DNA of 64,000 bases from contig OY776134.1 of assembly GCA_963675135.1 (NCBI GenBank), positions 68,929,643-68,993,642 of the forward strand, in the 5' to 3' direction. Position numbers and translations under genes: made by a program. The notes under the pieces were generated by a model, which saw nothing but the letters and a program-made list of their open reading frames with translations, was not told the origin of the DNA and made no database searches. Of this stretch, positions 34,066-45,598 are shown piece after piece. Source of the stretch: Galeopsis tetrahit. Lineage: Eukaryota; Streptophyta; Magnoliopsida; Lamiales; Lamiaceae. Every line of letters starts with the position of its first letter. Position 1 is the stretch's first letter.

Positions 34066-34127
34066 AGGATCTTAGACCTAAATAGTGAATCTAGTGATAC
34101 TCTAACCACTTGAGTTATCGTTATTGC
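34066..34127 (-). mobile_element. SINE fragment
   Basis: 'gatcttagacctaaatagtg' and 'gatactctaaccacttgagttatcg' match the tRNA-related half of the SINEs at 20294 and 26589 with several changes. No clear target duplication. Confidence 0.6.
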
Positions 34128-34962
34128 ACTTAATTAGATTTAATATTAAATATTCATGTCTAATATTAATATAGTCGATGAACATACATACATAGTTGGG
34201 TCTTTGACTAGTTATGCCCTCAATAAATGAAATCAGACGTCTTTTGAAATGATAATTTAGGCATGATAATTTAAATACGTTCTGCTCCGTGTTGTTTAGG
34301 TCACTCCATTCGGTGCCTCGTAATAAAATAGAGCGGGTCTGGGTATCACTTTCATATCATGTATGTCTGAACGGGCCGGACCCTTACCCCATTCATAGAA
34401 CTCGGCCAAAAGTTCTGAGTTTTAACACAGAACTCGGCCAACCAGGTTCGAATCGATAAAAAATCTTTGTTTAGTTGTTTCTCTCCCTCGTCTTTTGTTT
34501 TGTGCAATAACTAAATTTATCCAACGATTAAAAGTGAATTTCGCTCCAAAATTATTTTTTTGAAAGTGTAGGTGAAGTCAAGCCGTTTTTCTAATACTCC
34601 ATGTATTAAAGTGTTGGTAAGTGAAGTGGTTAATTGTAGTATTTGGTGGGGTGGTGGGTGAAAGACATAATAAAGGGGGCCTTTAATAAGACAATGTTGG
34701 TTGGCTATTGGGCTTTTAAATTGAACACATGGAAGAGCCCAAAACAATTTTGGGCCATAAACGGACGGTTAATAATGTCCAGTGTCGCCGTGAACGAGTT
34801 TATGAGACTAACAAGATTTTTTATACTCCGTATATACTAATTCTAAATCTATTTTTTAACGGTTTTTCAAAAGTTTCTATTTCAAAATTTCTTTATTTGT
34901 ATAATTTTGTTAAATAAGTACTCCAGTATTTTATTTTACAATTCCGCGTAATATATGAATAT
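34128..34962. other. Intergenic, shared blocks
   Basis: 34230-34390 repeats the block at 20575-20700 ('tactttatgatccgtgttgttt'). 34700-34760 repeats 22130-22180. No gene is seen. Confidence 0.55.
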
Positions 34963-35973
34963 TAGAGCTGGCAAATCGGGCCGCCCGGCCCAACCCAGCC
35001 CAGCCCATCGGGCCAAGTGATGTTCGTGGGCTAGGCCGGGCCGGCCCATGAACTGGTCGGGCCTATAAAATTGGAGCCCAGCCTAGCCCATCTGGGCTAC
35101 TGGGCTAGCGGGCCAGCCTAGCCCATTACATAATTTTTTTTTTTTAAAAAAAATCTTGCAAAAATTATATATTACTCCCTCCGTCCATGAAATGTAGTCT
35201 CATTTGCCTCATATTCTTTGTCCACTAAATGTAGTTCCATACACTATGGAAACCATCACCCCCAACCATCACTTAATTACTCAATTTGCCATCAACTTTA
35301 TTCACAATCACTTTATTCACAATAGATCTACCTTTTTCTTAAAACTTGTGTCCACGCTCTATGGGATTACATTTGGTGGATGAAGGGAGTAACTAGTAAC
35401 TACACATAATTTATAAACGATCATAACCATTATTGCATTAATGTACACTGCAAGTCCCACCCCATGAGATAAAAAAAATATTTCTAGCAAAAACTATACT
35501 CAGTATATATAAATTTATTATGTATTGATCACATTCTCACATATATTTTTTATTTATACAAATAATTACAATTAAAAATATACATTACTAATATACTCCA
35601 TTAATTATACATAATTTATAAACGGACATAACTAGTACGGAGTATAACATTACACTATATATCAAGTTCAAATAGAATTATAAATAATTCCTAAGTTCAA
35701 ATTTTAAAGTCAAAATAAAATCAATAACATAATAATAATATTTAAGTATAGAGTATTGTAATAGTTTTAATTGTTTATTTACCATAAAAAAAATTGATCG
35801 GGCCAAATGGGCTGCCCATGGGCCGCCGGGCCAAAATCAGCCTAGCCCATTAGGCCCATCGGGCCTATCGGGTCGGGCCAAATAGGCCCAGTTTTATATG
35901 GGCCTATAATTTTAGAGCCCAGCCCATACTGGGCTTCGGGTTGGCCGGACCGGCCCATCGGGTCGGGCCCAAA
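34963..35973. mobile_element. hAT-like element rich in GGGCC motifs, with a Stowaway inside
   Basis: The left end TAGAGCTGGCAAATCGGGCC is a familiar hAT-MITE terminus. The right side ends 'gggtcgggcccaaat'. Flanks share ATGAATAT / TTGAATAT (34955-34962, 35974-35981; 7 of 8). The right TIR appears shortened. The central AT-rich part carries the Stowaway at 35175-35389. Confidence 0.65.
35175..35389. mobile_element. Stowaway MITE
   Basis: 215 bp. Ends CTCCCTCCGTCCATGAAATG and, complemented, CTCCCTTCATCCACCAAATG. Flanked by TA. Tc1/mariner type. Confidence 0.88.
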
Positions 35974-36196
35974 TTGAATATTACACTAGTTCATCTATAA
36001 AGTTTAATCCATAGGAGAAAAACTAGTTCATACTAGTGTGAATTTCCAACAAGGAAAATGCATTATAAAAATTGTTCCTTAATTGCATATATAAAAATCT
36101 TCAGAATAAAACTGATCCCCACATGATTTTTATCTCCTTCACAGCCTAAAAAGCCAAATTAATTAAAAATAAATATATAAAATGGTATTAGATCCT

Positions 36197-36606
36197 TTTA
36201 AAAGAAACAATTTGAAATACCGTCTCGAACTAAAATGTAGATAACACAATTGAACGATAGGTAAATGGAGGGGCTAATGCATGTACAATTGTACATGCAA
36301 TTCGTGGACAGATATCACTAGATCGTATTGCGTATCTTGAATCGCAAATTGTTTTCTGCTAATCGCATCACATGCCTTGCATTTCACCATTTTTTGTTTT
36401 CCTCTAACCACTTTAACAAATTTCAAGGTTCTATCATGATGTGCTTGCATAGACAAGGCATGCTCCACAATCATTTTCACCAAAGAGTCATTGACGTTGG
36501 GAATCGACTTCCAATCTCTGAGCTAATTAGTTGGTATTGCTTCCGCGTTAAACGAAATAAACGCAACGAATATAAATACGAATACAAGGGAATGAAATCT
36601 GAACAT
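36197..36606 (-). pseudogene. Cystatin-like pseudogene, copy D
   Basis: Closest relative of the gene at 21302, inverted. The first ATG has become ATA; a second ATG two codons on remains (MFRFHSLVFVFIFVAFISFN). A TAG stop follows the signal peptide at the position of the 'SWFGGW' motif. The core 'LVKMIVEHALSMQAHHDRTL', the 'KMVKCKACDAISRKQ' segment and 'QDTQYDLVISVHELHV' are preserved in frame up to a second stop (LYMH*). C-terminal homology continues to about 36197. The TATA box is changed to TATATGAATA. Confidence 0.85.
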
Positions 36607-38679
36607 ATTTATCTTGTCTTATGAAAAATGTTGATCTTCCGAATCTATTCATATATGCAAGTAGGAAATTAAATTAATTTAATGATTATCTACGAGTAGA
36701 GAATTAAATTAATTAATGGTAATCTGCTGTTACAATAATTAACCTTTTGTATTTTTTTTTTTTTTTGTCAAACGAGATCAACACCAATTTACTTGAATTC
36801 AATCTTTAATCATGAGGTAGGATTTTTTTTTTTGCTAAGTGTAATAAATTAAGTATTCTTAGTGGCATAGAATTGTATCAATTATTAACTTCTTACAAAT
36901 TTTCATACTCACTCTCACGATATACTACGTACTACCTCACGATATACACATATTTACATTTACATTTACAAAATTACTCCCAAGACTTTAATTATTACAC
37001 TTTTTTTTTAAACTCCGTTACAATAAATGAAAGCTTTTCAGGGATAGAATATATCCGGCTAGTAGTTGCAATATCTCTCAAATAGTGAATAAATTTGTTA
37101 GGGCCTACTCGATGCATAATGAAGAACAAAATGAGCCCCAATTTTCAAAGGTCCAATAAATCGGCCAATGTAATATTATTGCAAGGGAATTAATGTCCTT
37201 ATTCTTCTAGAGTTATTCATTTTTTCGGTCTACCCTATAATCAATGTATATGCATGTGCCAATGTCCATTATTTTTCTTTTTCACATAATAATTATCACG
37301 AAATATTTATATTAATATTTGTATTTATTTTTCTTGTTTAAATTTGTGTATGTATATAAATATAGACATATTTATATGCAAGTGTTGATAGGTACTAGTT
37401 AGAATTAAAATATCCTCACCCCTTCCCCCAATTTTGATAGGATTTGCGACGGTATATATGGGAAAATCAAATCAAATCATTTGATAATCTCATTCGTTAA
37501 AAGTTTGTTTAAACTCAGTTCGGTATAAATATCAGACAAGTTTGAACATATTTATATTTTGAAGTTCGTTCAAACTCGACTCGTTTAATTATCGAACAAG
37601 CTCAAATAATAATTTTAAAACTCGATAATATTTCAAATAGCTCAAATTACACCGTGTTTGGTTCAACTTGACTAATTTACAGTGGTACGTAAATGTATAA
37701 GTTTATTTCTACGATTAAAACGTGTTATCATTTATATTACTATCACCCGTATTCTAAATTTTTTGAATGGTTGTTTGGTCTAGAGGAGTGTACTTTTTTT
37801 TTTAAACTCGAATTTTTTTGGATCGACAGGGTTTAGATGGCATCTCAATCTCTAATTCGACCTGTGAACTTATGACTTTAAGTCTTTTCATTTTCTTTTA
37901 ATACACACCTTAATCACCTATTACTATCACCCATGGACAAAATTGAGAAATGAATTATTATAGGTAGCACCAAAAATGATTTGTCCTCACCCTAGTCACA
38001 CAAAAATGTTGTGGAAATCAAGAGAAAAAATCATCACAAAATTCATGCATTTAGTTGGAATATTTTTGGTGTGGCCATGTGAAAAATGGACTAGTTCCTA
38101 CAATATGCACTTAATTAGATTGAATAATAAATATTCATGTCTCATAGTCAATGGACATACATAGTTGGGACTTAGGCCCCATAAATGAAATCACACATCT
38201 TTTGTAATATGTCTCACTCACTATATACACATTATTGGGTTTGGAAGGGCCTGATTGGGCTTATTTAATTAAACAAATTGTCAAAAATTAAGCACTTAAT
38301 TAACACTAATCTTATTTAGTTTAGACTCAAAATCTTAATGAGATTAAACTTTTTCATGTTATCAAAGTACTCTTAGACTGACACTCATATTCAAACTTTT
38401 AGATGAGACATAATTCTTTCGACATAAATGAAAAGATAGTTGGCTCAAAATTATTGAAATACTTTAAATATATATATAAAAAAGATTTGAAACAAACATT
38501 CCATAAAAACCACCCAATCCAAATATCTAGCTGTAACCTAGTGATAATAATTTGAGTAGCTTTGAATGAGACTCATCATGTACTTTCATGTTTCAAAAAT
38601 CCAACATCAACTCATGTAATGTTTTTTTGGCAGGAAACTAATAGTATTGTAAAGTTAGACATGGGTTAATAAAGTTATA
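36607..38679. other. Intergenic
   Basis: 36607-36880 is the inverted promoter region of the cystatin family. 37970-38210 shares the 'gaaatcaagagaaaa.atcat...catgcatttagttggaat' module with 920-975. No gene is seen. Confidence 0.55.
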
Positions 38680-38961
38680 CTCCCTCCGTCCCATAGAAAC
38701 TTGCACACATGGGTGGGCACACAATTTAAGAAATGTGTAAGAAAATGTGTAATGAGTGATGTTTTGAAGGGTAGTTTTGTAAAGTTTTATGAATAAAGTA
38801 AAGTAAAAAGTAGATTGAGTGTGAAAAAGTAATGGTATATGAGTAAATAAGAGTATATTTTGAGGGTGGGGTTATGAAGATATTTTGTTTTATGGAGTGT
38901 GCAAATTGGTATGGGACATCCATTTATAGAAAGTGTGCAAATTCCTGTAGGACAGAGGGAG
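38680..38961. mobile_element. Stowaway MITE
   Basis: 282 bp, ends CTCCCTCCGTCCCATAGAAA and, complemented, CTCCCTCTGTCCTACAGGAA, flanked by TA. The inverted halves share 'tttgcacac'. Confidence 0.88.
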
Positions 38962-38963
38962 TA

Positions 38964-41900
38964 TTATAAATGGAAATGAAAAAAGAAAATGGACAAAAAT
39001 GTTTTAAAGTGATTGAAAAAAAAAAATCATGGGCTGAAAAGTGGTTTACATGAGGCAAAAGAGAACCTTAAAGTGACTCTAATCAACGTTCAACTTTAAA
39101 AAAGACTGGTAAAACTGCCAAAATAAGAAAAAAAATCACTCATCGGATGACTAAACTAATTTGGTACCGTCGATATTAATATATGTATATTTGTCCCGAC
39201 TGCGCGCATCTGCATTAGTGTCCTTCTAACATGCATGTGTTATGCTCGACCGGTTCATATAAGGTTGTTTGACCACAACGATCGAACTCTGGAGTCGTTC
39301 GATCGATTTGGTCGAAATCTAACAAGGTTGTCGGGGTTGTAAATAAGTAAAATTAATTGTGGACTATTTTAGTCCTAGATTCTAAGGAAATTAATTGTTG
39401 AATGAAGTCAAATTAAGCCAGCAAACTAAAATCTGGAACATAAACAGCTGCCGGTGGTTGCTCTATTTTTTTATTTTTTTTATCATTTCTTAACTACCCT
39501 CCCTCCTAAAATAAGAAAAATATATATTTCTCAATAATTTTTTAACTATTCCATCATTCTTAATTAAGTAAGTAAATAGAAAAATTGGAGAGATTTTTGA
39601 AACAAGTAAAATTGAAAAAATGGAGAAAAAGTCTAAAATAAATTGTTTTCAATTTTATAGATAGAGTTTGTCCTTAATTAATTAAAATATAAATAAACGG
39701 GTAAGCTGCCACTAGCTGTAATGGTTCAGGTCAGCTTAAATAAATAAAATGAATAATATATTTTCATATAAATAAACTAAACAAAAAGAACGAAAGGAAT
39801 ACATTTGGCCAAATGCTAATTATTTGTACGAGCTGTACGCTAAATAATTGTTGTTTGGTATCAACTAATATGCTACATTTGAGAAGTAAATTGGAACATT
39901 ATTTATATTCGTTTCATTTATATATATATATAATTAAGAAACTTTTTTTTTTCATAAATTTAACTTTCAATTATTAAGAAAAAGCAAATGAAAAAGTGAA
40001 ATTACCTCTATTATTATGAAAGAAGGGATGAAAGGGAATACGTAAAATATAATTTTCAATTAAAATGAAATTTTATAGAAAAGTAATTTAAGTAGAAACA
40101 CGAAAAAAAAAAAAAAAAAACTAAAACGATAAAACAAAATTGTGAAATTCAAAAGCTTATAATATGGCAAATTCAATGAGAAGTGCTTAAATTTTGAAAT
40201 AAAACGACTATTCCTATGTGAAAAAATAAAATAAAAAAATACTACTAGTTGTTTTATTATTTTTATATAATAAGATACTTAGATACCTAACCAAATATAT
40301 AATTTTCTTAAATGGACTCTTCAGCTAAACAATTTGAATCAGTGAGACACTAATAATCGATTAATTAAAGGATACTTGACTAAACAATTCAAACAACATG
40401 TGACGCATATAATTATATGTATAAAAAAACATTAAACTACAAATAATTAATTACTATTATCGTTAGAGTAACAAATTAAAAATGAGAATTAATTAATTAT
40501 TTCCATATGATTAACAAATATGACAAACAATTTGCTCATAAAAACAAGAGAGTCACATGGATTCCGAATGTAAGTGTCGCAATCCTCTTTCTAAATCAGA
40601 ATATTTGTAAATTTCCATTTCTGCCCTTCAAATATCGAATTCAAAATAGATAAATATTTTCCAACTTTTTTTTCCTAAAATGTACTAGAAATTACAAAGT
40701 GTAGCAAGATTATTGCGCCCACGGGAATTATATTGTCTTTTCAAATTTTTGTAATTTTGGTCAATTTTTTATTTTTATTTTATAGAAATTCGTTTTAAAT
40801 ATTAGAAAATTTTATATAAAATATCTAATACATAAGATATATGTCTAATTAAGAAAAAATGTTAATTAAACAAGGGTCAAATTTAATTGAAATAAGTTTT
40901 TTCACTCTCATGTACTATTATTTTATTACAAAACTAAAATATGTTACTACAAAATAAAAAATATGTCACTATAATTATAAGGTCAAAATATACTATAAGA
41001 ACAAAAAAGAAAATTTAGTTTTTTTTAGGTGAATTTACAGGTAAAATTTTTAATGTAGCATAAATTGTCCTTATAATATCATATTTGTTGTCTTATAATA
41101 ACAAGTTTCGATCTTGTAGTGACAAACACATTTTGTCTTCTTTAATTTTTTTTTTTTTTTTGGATTGTATCACCAAAATATTTTTTGTTTTATTATAACA
41201 AAGTAACAAAATAATTTGTTCAGTAAACAAAACGTCTTACAGTATATTTTTGATCTTGTAGTAATTTATTTTGATCTTATAGTAAACCAGCTTCTTATTA
41301 CCCACAAATTTGTTGGACAAATATGCTTATGACTCTGAATTTGTTCATTTCTTTCTTGTATTTTTTTTTTTTTCATTTTTAAGTAATAAACAAATATTGT
41401 TCAAATGATTATGATTGATCATATGCCCTGGCAACTGCTATGTGGTTGAATATGCTGCCAAAATCGACATTGGTCCTCTCTTCATTTTTTATTCAAATGA
41501 CAAATTATTAGAGTTGTCTATAAAGTACGAATAAATTATGTGTTTTTTTTAATGATAATGTACAAAGGAGAGTTAATTATAACTACAATTCAATTTTTAA
41601 AAGGGTAAATAGATTCCATATGAAAAACCATACTCGATTCTAACATATTCGATTGTGTGCCTATTGAAAGATTAAATGATACATTATTTATGACTCAATT
41701 TATATTAGTTGAAATATTCGAGTCTGATCATAAATATTTTAATATATTTTAACAATAATATTTACCATTCGGCAAAATAGAAAATTATTTGAAAGTCTTA
41801 GCAAAGCAAAACGCAAGAAAAAAAGACATGGTAGAATTTCCAAATAGCTCATTTTTTAAGAAATATTTCCAAATGAAAATTATTTGAAAGTCTTAGCAAA

Positions 41901-42928
41901 GCAAAACGCAAGAAAAAAAGACATGGTAGAATTTCCAAATAGCTCATTTTTTAAGAAATATTTCCAAATTATAATTTTATATTTCTTCATGTATTCTCAA
42001 ATACTGGTATTACTTAAACAACAAACTTTGCAACTTTTAAATTTATTATCTCTTTTTCTTCAAAATAAAATAAAAATAAATCTAGTGTGCAGTTCAATTC
42101 CGTTATCAGTTGGGAACATGGTATTCGCACATGGCCATCTTATCCTTTTTAATACTTACACCAAAATAAATAAATAAATGAATAAATCCTCTACGTTGAG
42201 ACAAAATAACATGTTCTCAGCAAATTTATCCAAATGTTGTATGATATGTTCGACAAAACAAAGAAAAAAAAAATATCTATCCAATAATTTTCCCTTTAAT
42301 CATTTTTTTCAGAGGAATCTATCTCATATGTTCATTACAATAATTTTTTAAAAACTTTATTGGAGTTTACAAGAAAATTATGTAACTTTTTATTTTTCAA
42401 TATATAAAACTTTTTAGTTTCAATTTTGGTAATTTTAATGATTTAGAAGGATTACGTGAACAAAACATGTCTTTCACATCATATCTATTATGAAAAAGTA
42501 AAAATAAATCTTATAAATAGAGTATCACAAAATATACATTAATGCAACAAAAAAAAAGTCAATTAATTAAAAATCAATAATAATAAACTTTACAAAAACA
42601 AAACCTGAAAAGAAAAAATAATAATAAAATTATACTCCAATATTAATCCAAAAACATTATTATAAATTAAAATATAATTTTAAGAAAAATTACTCCATTC
42701 ACTCAATTGAACATTTGACAAAAATGATTTGTTACTAATTTAATTGAACATTTTCTAAAATTGGAATAAAACATTGTTTTAAATATTCCCTCAACCATCT
42801 CTTTATTACACATTAGTATATTTTTTTCATCTTCACTTCAATTGATCATTCTACCCTCATAAAAAATAATTTTATTTTCTTTAGTATTAATAAACAACTT
42901 TTACATTAAAATTTGTATAAAAAAAATA
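38964..42928. other. Gene-free AT-rich stretch
   Basis: No gene found. 39950-40250 resembles 1270-1600 ('taccaccattatcataaaagaaagagatg'), another block of the same duplicated landscape. A 95-bp tandem duplication lies at 41780-41969. Confidence 0.6.
41780..41969. repeat. Perfect or near-perfect 95-bp tandem duplication
   Basis: 'gaaaattatttgaaagtctt...aatatttccaaat' starts at 41780 and again at 41875 with no visible difference. This indicates a recent event. Confidence 0.9.
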
Positions 42929-43177
42929 CTTCATTCGTCCAATGATTACATATACATTTTGTTTATTGAGACGTACCGAGATTACTAGCATACTCCCAAT
43001 ATAAAAATACCCTACAAAATTAGTACCCTCTCAACATAAATCATTTTTTTGTTAACAGTTCACTAAATCATCTAAAATACTCTCACTAACCTCATATTTA
43101 TTACCGACAACTAAATTCTAGTTTCTTAAAAAATTATTTCGATTAAACCGTGCAATTCATCTTAAAAACGAAAGGAG
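42929..43177. mobile_element. Stowaway-like MITE (old)
   Basis: CTTCATTCGTCCAATGATTAC at the left, 'aacgaaaggag' at the right, flanked by TA. The inverted match is weak. Confidence 0.5.
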
Positions 43178-43200
43178 TAAATGTTCAATTGAATTAGTAT

Positions 43201-43386
43201 TCATGCATACAAAGTTTGGACGAAGTAACGAGTCGAGCCGGTTCGTCTGGAATCAAAAGACTGCCCTGAGAACCATTCGTCGACTAGTTGAGCAGAAGAA
43301 TCAAAAGCGTGCCCGAAACTACACGCAATTTCGAAAACAGGTACCAAATAATAACAAACGCTGACAAGAAATTGTGCATCATCCAT
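43201..43386 (-). CDS. Short unassigned ORF, possibly a gene fragment
   Basis: 61 residues starting MDDAQFLVSVCYYLVPVFE and ending at a TAA-type stop. GC content is clearly above the surrounding AT-rich sequence and the frame is clean, which is why I list it. No motif is recognised. It has no signal peptide and no visible splice continuation. It could be a remnant of a captured or decayed gene, or chance. Confidence 0.2.
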   Translation of the reverse strand: MDDAQFLVSVCYYLVPVFEIACSFGHAFDSSAQLVDEWFSGQSFDSRRTGSTRYFVQTLYA

Positions 43387-45484
43387 CTACAAACTAAATC
43401 TACTCTTTTGACTGTATTTATCAATTATCACTTCAATCAATGCACCTGCAATTTCACGTGATTTTTCTGCATTTTCACACCTAAAATTCTCATATTTTAT
43501 TTAATAAAATGTCATCCTCCCTCACATGCTTTGCATTTAATTACTTCTTCCCCTTCCAATTTTTTTATATTTTTTATACTCCATATATTTTTCTAATTCA
43601 GTGTCAACTTTGACTTAATTTCGTGAGGCGAAAAGAAAAGATGTTTTAGAAAGTTTTTTAAAGGAGTAAAAAAATATTTTTTTCAAGTAAAGAAATGTTC
43701 AATTAATAATGAGATCGAGTGAGTATGAAATATGGATAATTATGGTAAATTTAAGTAAAAAATTCATTGATGGATCAACGCGAGTCAACATGTGTCAAAC
43801 TTAATTGAAATATATTTTTTCGCTTTCAAGTATTATGTTACTACATGATCAAAATATTCATTATAAGTCCAAAAAATTTCTGAACATTTAATTTTTTAGG
43901 TAAATTCTTCAAAATATTTTTTGACATATAGTAATACACTTTTGATCTTATAGTGAGAGTATTTTAACCTTGTAGAAACACTTGCTTGCGATCCACAATT
44001 TTATTTATTTATAAAATATATTTAATATATTTTATGTATAAAATATTTCACACCAATGTTGCTCGACAATTAATTGATTATAATCAAAATTAACATCTAA
44101 TTAATAAATGGATAAGGTCAATGGTCAAATGTCTATACCTAATTACGAGCTATGACTTTGGATCGGTAATTGCAAACTCACTGAATTTTGTTGATACTAA
44201 TGCATCAACGACCCCTCATTTCAAAAATAAATATATATAATATTTAATTTCAAACAATTTTTATAAATAGCGTTATTTCACTTTCTTGTTTATTTATTTT
44301 AATGGAGAGAATAAACTAAAGTTTTGATAATCTTATTTAGGTGCACCTAATTACAAAAATATTTCAAATAATGATTTTATAATCTTATTGATGTATGCTG
44401 CTTCATTTTTGTTGTTGGGAGAAATTTATTTTTACCCATTTTTAGGTACACCTAATTAATTAATTTATTTTCACTTGTTCCTGAATTTAAATGCTGGTCC
44501 CAAAATTTAATGTGAACATTATTGTTTAGACCGTAGAAAATCTCGTCACTATATTTATGTCCCTTTACACTATTTGGTAAATTGGCAGAGTAAGTTCAAT
44601 TTCCAATGCAACTCGCTCGTTTCTCTCTTTTAAAAGTGTTTTTTTTAATCCAATTTACTTTTTTTTTTTCGAAAATTTGATATTTCAAATAAATAGTTAA
44701 ATTTATGTCCTTACTAATTTAAAATTTTTAAAAATTAATATTTTAAAAATTCTAAAAACTCATTAATTTTTTTTTAATTTTTTTAAAATTAAATATTATA
44801 AAATGAGTCAAATAAAATTTTAAATAATTAAAATAAAAAAATTATAATTCTAAAAATTTGAATTGTGTAAATTAAAATTTCTAAAATATGTAAAATAAAT
44901 TAAAAATCTAAAACTTTTAGGAAACCGTGTGGATCCAAAACTTTCAGGAACTCGAGCAAAATATTAATGGAGACGAGTCCGAATCAAGTAATATTTTTAA
45001 TGAAATATCAATAATTTTGATTTTTCTTATAATTTTTAATTTACACACTTACACAATTTTAATGAGATTTTTCTTATTTTAAAAGAGTTTTAGATTTTTA
45101 GAAATTCTTAATTTTGAATTTACACATTTGTAGAATATTTTAATTTTAGGATTTTCAAATTTTTAGATTTTTTAAAAAATTTAATGAGATTTTTAGAATT
45201 ATTAATTATTAATTTTAAAATTTCAAATTTAAAAGATATTCAACCGAAAGTTTAAATTCGTGAATCGAATTATCATCTCTACACTTTGAGGAGAAAGTTC
45301 ATAGAATGGACAAATTACTTTCTATAAGCTCTGATACCATAAAATAATTACCGTTAAATTAAAACTTAAAATGAAATTTTCTCTTTAAAAAAAATCATTG
45401 ATTGTTATGGATGTACCTTAACGTAATTTTACTTTGGAATTCCGTGTCACGAATTTACTAGGCACGTTCTCTCATTCCTCAACA
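43387..45484. other. Gene-free AT-rich stretch upstream of the TORTIFOLIA1-like gene
   Basis: No gene seen. 43840-44060 resembles 40880-41110 ('ttttttcgctttcaagtattatgttactaca'). GCTCTGATACCA at 45328-45339 is the complement of the TGGTATCAGAGC primer-binding site typical of copia retrotransposons, a possible LTR relic. Confidence 0.5.
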
Positions 45485-45492
45485 TATAAAAA
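45485..45492 (+). promoter_or_regulatory. TATA box of the TORTIFOLIA1-like gene
   Basis: TATAAAAA, 114 bp upstream of the ATG at 45599. Confidence 0.55.
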
Positions 45493-45598
45493 CTAACGCC
45501 ATCCAATCATCCCTTCCATCTACCAATTTGCAAATCTCCTCCTCCTCCGCCGTAGCTCCGGCGGCCTCGCCATATACTCTTCATCATTGCCGTTCAAA

